Shown here: piece by piece, positions 62,193 to 64,000 of the stretch
Numbering within the stretch: the first letter of the stretch is position 1
Layout: each line of letters starts with the position of its first letter
The notes under the pieces: generated by a model
Database searches by the model: none
Seen by the model: the letters and a program-made list of their open reading frames with translations, nothing else
What the model was told of the DNA's origin: nothing
Made by a program: the position numbers and the translations under genes
DNA from: Gallionellaceae bacterium
GTDB lineage: Bacteria; Pseudomonadota; Gammaproteobacteria; Burkholderiales; Gallionellaceae
NCBI GenBank assembly: GCA_030823955.1
Contig: JAVBYO010000030.1
Coordinates: forward strand, 33,745 to 97,744
Direction: 5' to 3'
Length of the DNA: 64,000 nucleotides

Positions 62193-62627
62193 ATGACCGA
62201 CCCGTTACACATCGTTTGCCCGCATTGCAACGCCACCAACCGCGTCCCGACCGACAAGACGGGGGACGCCCCCACTTGCGGCAAGTGTAAACAGCCTTTG
62301 TTCAGCGCTCACCCGACTGTGTTGACCAGTGCCAATTTCATGCAACACATCGCGCACAGCGATATCCCGGTATTGGTGGATTTCTGGGCCCCCTGGTGCG
62401 GCCCCTGCCGCATGATGGCCCCCGAGTTCGAAAAAGCGGCACAGCAACTCGAGCCGCATTACCGCGTCGCCAAACTGAATACAGAAGAGGCGCAGGAACT
62501 GGCCGCGCGTTACGACATCCGCAGCATACCTACACTGGCTTTATTCAAAGGTGGGCGTGAGATCGCGCGCCAGGCAGGCGCGACGAATGCAGCAGGGATC
62601 GTGCAATGGGTGAAGTCGAACAGCTGA
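62193..62627 (+). CDS. trxC: Thioredoxin 2 (TrxC-like) with N-terminal zinc finger
   Basis: The 144-residue protein starts at 62193 (GGAG 7 bases upstream) with a four-Cys zinc site (CPHC near residue 9 and CGKC near 29). A thioredoxin fold follows with WAPWCGPCRMM as redox centre and RSIPTLALFKGG containing the cis-Pro. TrxC reduces disulfides and is often induced by oxidative or reactive-sulfur stress. An earlier in-frame ATG at 62181 adds four residues and overlaps the palindromic operator. It follows nadC by 52 bp but probably has its own promoter. Confidence 0.94.
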   Translation: MTDPLHIVCPHCNATNRVPTDKTGDAPTCGKCKQPLFSAHPTVLTSANFMQHIAHSDIPVLVDFWAPWCGPCRMMAPEFEKAAQQLEPHYRVAKLNTEEAQELAARYDIRSIPTLALFKGGREIARQAGATNAAGIVQWVKSNS

Positions 62628-62677
62628 GAACGGACGGCTGCTAGGCCGTCCCGCTGTAGAGCCGGCCTGAGCCGGTG

Positions 62678-62866
62678 TTATTTGCTTGCGACTTCTTTCA
62701 GGAAATCGAGGACGTTGTTGGCGAGAGAGCCGCCTGATATCTCGGCTTCATATTCTTCCCAGTCAAACTCGTCGTGTACCGCGCTTTCACTCAGGCGCAG
62801 TTGCTCGATATCCTGCGGGGCGATGGAATACAACAAACCGTGGGACACATGTTGATGGATTTGCAT
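62678..62866 (-). CDS. Small unknown acidic protein
   Basis: The 62-residue product starts at 62866 with MQIHQHVSHGLLYSIAPQD, with AAGGAG about 7 bases upstream, and has an acidic middle (HDEFDWEEYEAE). Start, ribosome site and size support a true small gene. It lies just downstream of flhC in the same direction and might be cotranscribed, but function is unknown. Confidence 0.6.
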   Translation of the reverse strand: MQIHQHVSHGLLYSIAPQDIEQLRLSESAVHDEFDWEEYEAEISGGSLANNVLDFLKEVASK

Positions 62867-62889
62867 GATGATCTCCTTCTGTTGTTCGG

Positions 62890-63432
62890 TTATCCGGCGA
62901 TGGCTTCCAGCAATGCGGCCTTCTTGGTCTTGCCCGCACGCGAGGGCGGACGGCAGATGCCGCAGACGTAGTCTTTGGTCAGTTCGTCCGTATGGGTCAC
63001 AAAGTGGCCACCGCATTCGGTGCAGACGGTCAGTTCCAGCATGTTGGCTTCAAAGAAGCGGATCAGGAACCAGGCGCGGGTGATGCTGAGTTCGGGTTCG
63101 CCCTGCGAGATCTCGATCTGTTCCAGGTACAGGCGGTAGCTCTTGATCAGGGCTTCTACGCCGGTGACGCTGGTGTGTTTGCTCAGGTATTGGTAGATAT
63201 CCATGAACAGGGAGGAGTGGATGTTCGGCAGCCAGCTCATGAACCAGTCGGTGGAGTACGGTAGCATGCCTTTGGAGGGGGATTCTCCTTTGACTTCTTT
63301 GTAGAGTTTGAGCAGGCGTTCGCGGCTCAGTTTGGTCTCTTCCTGCAATACTTGCAGGCGGGCGCCCAGGTTGATGAGTTCGATGGCGATTTGGATCTCG
63401 CGGGCTTCGGTGACGACGCTTTTGTTTTTCAT
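62890..63432 (-). CDS. flhC: Flagellar master regulator FlhC
   Basis: The 180-residue protein has the FlhC opening (KNKSVVTEAREIQIAIELINLG), SLFMDIYQYL, the region SRAWFLIRFF-like ITRAWFLIRFFEA and the zinc site CTECGGHF...CGICRP. With FlhD it forms FlhD4C2, which activates class II flagellar genes. The gene directly follows flhD as in the standard operon. The cheY/cheZ genes at the other end of the window agree with a flagellated cell. Confidence 0.96.
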   Translation of the reverse strand: MKNKSVVTEAREIQIAIELINLGARLQVLQEETKLSRERLLKLYKEVKGESPSKGMLPYSTDWFMSWLPNIHSSLFMDIYQYLSKHTSVTGVEALIKSYRLYLEQIEISQGEPELSITRAWFLIRFFEANMLELTVCTECGGHFVTHTDELTKDYVCGICRPPSRAGKTKKAALLEAIAG

Positions 63433-63471
63433 GGTGCTTTCCCCTGTGTTTCGCTGGTTCGGTGTGTCTGC

Positions 63472-63792
63472 TTAGGCGGCAACGGCTTCTACGGGACGTC
63501 CGGCCATGAGGATGGTGGCGTGGGCCTGGGACATCATGCGGTCTTTGTTGAAGTCGGTGACCATGTTGAGCAGGAGGCGTTCGTCGAAGCGGAAGGCGCA
63601 CAGCAGCATGTTGCTGGCGGCCATCTTGAGCAGTTGTGCGGGGGTCAGTCCGGCCAGGATGTCGGCCATCTCTTCGCTGATGCCCAGGCGGAAGATGGCG
63701 CTGGTCTTGTCGTCGTTGATCATTTGTTTGGCCAGCATCATGTAGGACAGGTTGGCTTCTTTGATCTCTTCGTGCAGTTGCTGTGCGTTCAT
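63472..63792 (-). CDS. flhD: Flagellar master regulator FlhD
   Basis: From ATG 63792 the product is 106 residues, beginning MNAQQLHEEIKEANLSYMML, with the SYMMLAKQMI and DKTSAIFRLGIS motifs of FlhD. GAGGAG precedes the ATG by about 7 bases. The open frame extends upstream to 63978, but FlhD proteins start here. FlhD works with FlhC as a heterohexamer. The 208 bp from here to the window end should contain its promoter; no clear site was picked out. Confidence 0.95.
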   Translation of the reverse strand: MNAQQLHEEIKEANLSYMMLAKQMINDDKTSAIFRLGISEEMADILAGLTPAQLLKMAASNMLLCAFRFDERLLLNMVTDFNKDRMMSQAHATILMAGRPVEAVAA

Positions 63793-64000
63793 GTTCGGTC
63801 TCCTCGGGTGCAATCGGTTGTGTGTTTCGATGACTGCATTGTGCGGAAAGAGCCGTGTAGGGAAAATCGGAGAATGGCTATTTCTTGTGTAGGAAGTTGC
63901 TTCTCGGACTTTGTAGGAAAAAGTCTTATGACCCGGACGGGTGCTTGATGCCATTATCCCGATCTTTTCCCATTCCAATCGGATGAATAGCGGGGGGTTT

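Noticed and set aside
62655..62680. GCCGGC-CTGA-GCCGGT hairpin after trxC as a terminator
   Set aside because: The stem is short and imperfect and there is no T-run on the plus strand, so I did not list it as a terminator.

Overview
The window is about 64 kb of GC-rich chromosome from a motile Gram-negative bacterium, most likely a chemolithotrophic betaproteobacterium (Gallionellaceae/Nitrosomonadales-like). That placement is an inference from gene content: flhDC and cheYZ motility genes, an Isp-type uptake [NiFe] hydrogenase with a hyp/hup maturation operon, a 23-heme periplasmic cytochrome, and many c-di-GMP enzymes. It was not tested by any search. I see no tRNA, rRNA, CRISPR array or intact transposase.

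Layout. 1-1.5 kb: the end of a nitroreductase gene, then cheY and cheZ. 1.5-8.4 kb (minus strand): dmeF-like metal exporter, hydrogenase protease, and hynS-isp1-(two tandem 37-codon ORFs)-isp2-hynL. 8.4-15.4 kb: a CBS/PAS diguanylate cyclase, radA, an HD-GYP protein and an FAD dehydrogenase. 15.4-17.1 kb: two integron-cassette-like genes with a clear attC site and no integrase. 17.2-20.9 kb: a P-type cation ATPase, a YfaZ-like outer-membrane protein and a small secreted peptide. 21.2-28.0 kb: a GGDEF-EAL protein and a chemoreceptor that share one c-heme-binding periplasmic sensor domain, followed by the multiheme cytochrome. 28.0-35.7 kb (minus strand): hupF-hupK-hypA-hypB-hypF(short)-hypC-hypD-hypE-nickel permease, interrupted between hypD and hypE by a DUF559 nuclease gene flanked by palindromic repeats. 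35.9-43.0 kb: a CBS protein, an LRR-kinase, YjbQ, an extracytoplasmic-sensor GGDEF protein and a Cpx-like two-component system with a Spy/CpxP-like protein. 43.1-49.6 kb: an accessory island with a MazEF/PemIK-like pair whose toxin is broken by a stop codon, an ORF6N protein, a GmrSD-type restriction protein in AT-rich DNA, a PIN/Phd pair and an S24-like protein. 49.7-64 kb: two unknown genes, an RlmN-like methyltransferase with a repeat inserted in frame, a TolC-RND efflux pair, an SRPBCC protein, an RNase D-like exonuclease, clpB with a sigma-32 promoter, nadC, trxC and flhDC.

How the parts fit. The two hydrogenase blocks together supply structural subunits, the membrane/heterodisulfide-reductase-like electron relay, Ni import and export, and almost all maturation factors. 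The heme-sensor block probably couples redox state to c-di-GMP level and chemotaxis. Non-coding DNA of note: a palindromic operator-like motif (ATTAGA-N4-TCTAAT) that occurs both before the RND pump and before trxC, near-identical long hairpin repeats at 42.3 and 50.7 kb, and REP-like repeats that have entered both the hyp operon and a coding sequence.
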